Notes under the pieces: generated by a model | The model's input: only the letters and a program-made list of their open reading frames with translations | Told to the model about the DNA's origin: nothing | Database searches by the model: none | Origin: Reyranella sp. CPCC 100927 | GTDB lineage: Bacteria; Pseudomonadota; Alphaproteobacteria; Reyranellales; Reyranellaceae | Assembly (NCBI RefSeq): GCF_007859315.1 | Contig: NZ_VOHA01000009.1 | Location: forward strand, 223,993 to 287,992 | Direction of reading: 5' to 3' | Length of the DNA stretch: 64,000 nucleotides | Position numbers and translations under genes: made by a program | In this document: positions 62,458 through 64,000 of the stretch, in pieces | Position numbering within the stretch: position 1 is the stretch's first letter | How the letters are laid out: each line of letters opens with the position of its first letter

Positions 62458-63711
62458 ATGCAACTGACGAATCCGCTGCCAAGAAACATTAAAGTCGACG
62501 TGAGCTACTATAGCGAGGCGGAAAGGCAGAAGTTGCTCCGGTTTCCCACGGCGGCGGCCATCGAGCAGGTTGTTGCTCAGCCCCTAGAAATCCCTACGGC
62601 AGAGTTCCTTACCTATTACCTCTTTCATCGGAAGAAGCTTGGGATAGAAGCTTACGCCAACTACGCAGCGATAGCCCGCCGAGCCAATACTGCCCTGAGT
62701 TCTTTGACCGACTGCATTGAGTTTGACGAAACGTCAATTCGAACACCGATTCAAGTAAAGGCCCAACTGAACGAAATTTGCGAGCATGTTGGTGAGGCAG
62801 TTGGGCTTTCTGTCGTCAGCAGGATCCACACGCTTACAGACGCCGACTGGCTTCCCATTCCCCAGCAGTATGGAGCCAGAGCGAAGCCAACCTTGGACTT
62901 TCAAATCGCAGCAGATGAAGGCCTTTTTGTTCAGGTTGAGACCAAGGGAAGCACTGTAGCTGATAACAGCGCGCGATCATCCGCGGTACAGCAGCATAGT
63001 CGCAACATAACGGTAAAGAAAGAAAAGGCCGGAAAGGATGCATACGCCACCAGCGTGAGATACGGTACGATTGCCGTGTTAGATCGACGGGCAAAAAGCC
63101 TGGCCAAGTGCTGGCTTCTCGATCCGGAGCCCGAGGTTATTCCAACTGATCCGCGCCATTTTAGACTACTGGCGCGTATGCGTTTCTTGCGAGATTGGAT
63201 TTCTTTCATTAGCCCGCAATCCCAGCTTGCATCGGCGTTAGCGACACGCGTCAACGACCTTGGGTACCTGAGTGACCCATTCCAGCTGAGCGGGGTGCCC
63301 CTCCTGCGAGGAAGCGGGGAACCATTCTCTTTTCCATCTATCGATAGCGTGGGACATACGACATTCTTCCTACGAAAGTCGCGCGTTACTGATGGACCAG
63401 CAGGTGGGGTGGTAGCTCAAGCTTACGGCGACGATTTGTATTTCTTCGGCATTCAAGAGCGGTTGCTTGTTCTCGCGGCCGAGCAATCTTTTGATGATGT
63501 TCTTGGATTTCGGCTAGAGCCGGATACGCTTGAGAAAACGGTGCAGTGTGTTTTCACGCCCTCACGTTTCAATCGACTGCAGTTGCCTAGTACGGTGCGC
63601 GCATTGGCGCGCGAGGAGAATGGGCTAGTAGTCTTGGAACTCCGCGGCCACATTAACTACAGCCGAAGCGGGCTTGTCTTCGGCGTACTTCCACTTGAGA
63701 AGAGTGCTTAA
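62458..63711 (+). CDS. predicted PD-(D/E)xK nuclease-like protein
   Basis: A 417-residue protein with a likely PD-(D/E)xK core: Asp147 in KPTLDFQI, then a strand FVQVETKG with Glu161 and Lys163. The upstream helix-rich part (FLTYYLFHRKKLGIEAYAN) and the C-terminal beta-rich part are unfamiliar. The ATG at 62458 is chosen; a GTG six codons upstream is also possible. It is transcribed away from the drm operon and ends 37 bases before the tail of uvrD. Its base composition matches the island. It may be an extra restriction effector, or an unrelated passenger. Confidence 0.75.
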   Translation: MQLTNPLPRNIKVDVSYYSEAERQKLLRFPTAAAIEQVVAQPLEIPTAEFLTYYLFHRKKLGIEAYANYAAIARRANTALSSLTDCIEFDETSIRTPIQVKAQLNEICEHVGEAVGLSVVSRIHTLTDADWLPIPQQYGARAKPTLDFQIAADEGLFVQVETKGSTVADNSARSSAVQQHSRNITVKKEKAGKDAYATSVRYGTIAVLDRRAKSLAKCWLLDPEPEVIPTDPRHFRLLARMRFLRDWISFISPQSQLASALATRVNDLGYLSDPFQLSGVPLLRGSGEPFSFPSIDSVGHTTFFLRKSRVTDGPAGGVVAQAYGDDLYFFGIQERLLVLAAEQSFDDVLGFRLEPDTLEKTVQCVFTPSRFNRLQLPSTVRALAREENGLVVLELRGHINYSRSGLVFGVLPLEKSA

Positions 63712-63748
63712 GGCATTAAGCGTGACGTTACTTTCGCCGTGTAGAGCC

Positions 63749-64000
63749 TCAAGCCGCCTGCACAAAACTATCCAGCACCTTCTTCGGTCCCGCCTTCTCG
63801 AACTCGATATCGAGCTTGTTGCCGTCGATCGCCACGATCTTGCCGTAGCCGAACTTCTGGTGGAACACGCGCTGGCCCACGGCCAGCGCGTCGGCCGGGC
63901 GTTGGCCGGCGGCGCGGCGGTCGTCGTAGGTCTCCTCGCCGCCGAAGCGGCCGCGCCGGCCACCACCGCCGCCGAACCCGCCACCGCCGCCAAAACGTCC
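63749..64000 (-). CDS. uvrD: UvrD/PcrA-type helicase, C-terminal fragment
   Basis: The last 83 residues of a DNA helicase that starts outside the window. A Gly/Arg/Phe-rich linker (GRFGGGGGFGGGGGRRGRFGG) is followed by the UvrD/PcrA C-terminal Tudor-like domain: VGQRVFHQKFGYGKIVAIDG and a final KKVLDSFVQ. High-GC host codon use returns here, marking the right side of the defence island. Confidence 0.93.
   Translation of the reverse strand, partial: GRFGGGGGFGGGGGRRGRFGGEETYDDRRAAGQRPADALAVGQRVFHQKFGYGKIVAIDGNKLDIEFEKAGPKKVLDSFVQAA

Overview
The window is a high-GC bacterial chromosome segment, most likely from an alphaproteobacterium. The signs are a DUF1127 protein, a 62-residue small protein of the KFKPGQFV..GRYEIVR..ERVVRESEL type, a TctC-type binding protein, a CaiB-type CoA-transferase and a UvrD with a Gly/Arg-rich linker before its C-terminal domain. 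Genus cannot be read from the sequence. Most genes are ordinary chromosomal metabolism and transport in short operons. Their intergenic gaps carry several families of long inverted repeats.

Layout. 1-3863: a TetR-controlled cassette (SDR, MFS exporter, YciI-like protein, alpha/beta hydrolase) with a clear operator pair. 3968-15947: ligA, a Tat-exported peptide-binding protein, a 1606-residue DUF4011-type helicase-nuclease, a GNAT enzyme and an aminopeptidase P. 16286-27372: DUF1127 protein, prmA, dehydrogenases and reductases, an FMN glutamate-synthase-like enzyme and two more binding proteins without permeases. 27667-33670: an acyl-CoA group (FAS1/MaoC-type dehydratase, family III CoA-transferase, CitE-type lyase) interleaved with two hydrolases and a second TetR regulator that has three visible operator copies. 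33681-45602: a HExxH peptidase, a GH25 lysozyme-like lipoprotein, an Fe-ADH, a desaturase and a cold-shock gene. The cold-shock gene lies between two genes sharing an unnamed 51-residue domain. A lipoprotein/trypsin-like protease pair, a frameshifted VOC gene and an F420-type oxidoreductase follow. 45946-50442: a VapBC pair, an orphan ParD beside a remnant parE start, TctC, a lipocalin-like protein and a secreted hydrolase.

50535-63711 is a distinct defence island, visibly richer in A/T than its surroundings, set between the secreted hydrolase and uvrD. It encodes Vsr, a 5-cytosine methyltransferase, DrmB and DrmA, so its core is DISARM. No PLD nuclease (DrmC) is present. Upstream of drmA, in the same overlapping operon, are a NERD-nuclease/SF1-helicase fusion and two proteins I do not recognise. 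One of these has a RecB/Cas4-like motif with Gln in place of the catalytic Lys. A divergent predicted PD-(D/E)xK protein sits at the operon head. This looks like a variant DISARM and is the most interesting part of the window.

The dispersed inverted repeats fall into at least five families. Several copies supply stop codons or C-terminal tails to neighbouring genes, and one lies exactly where a parE toxin gene should be.
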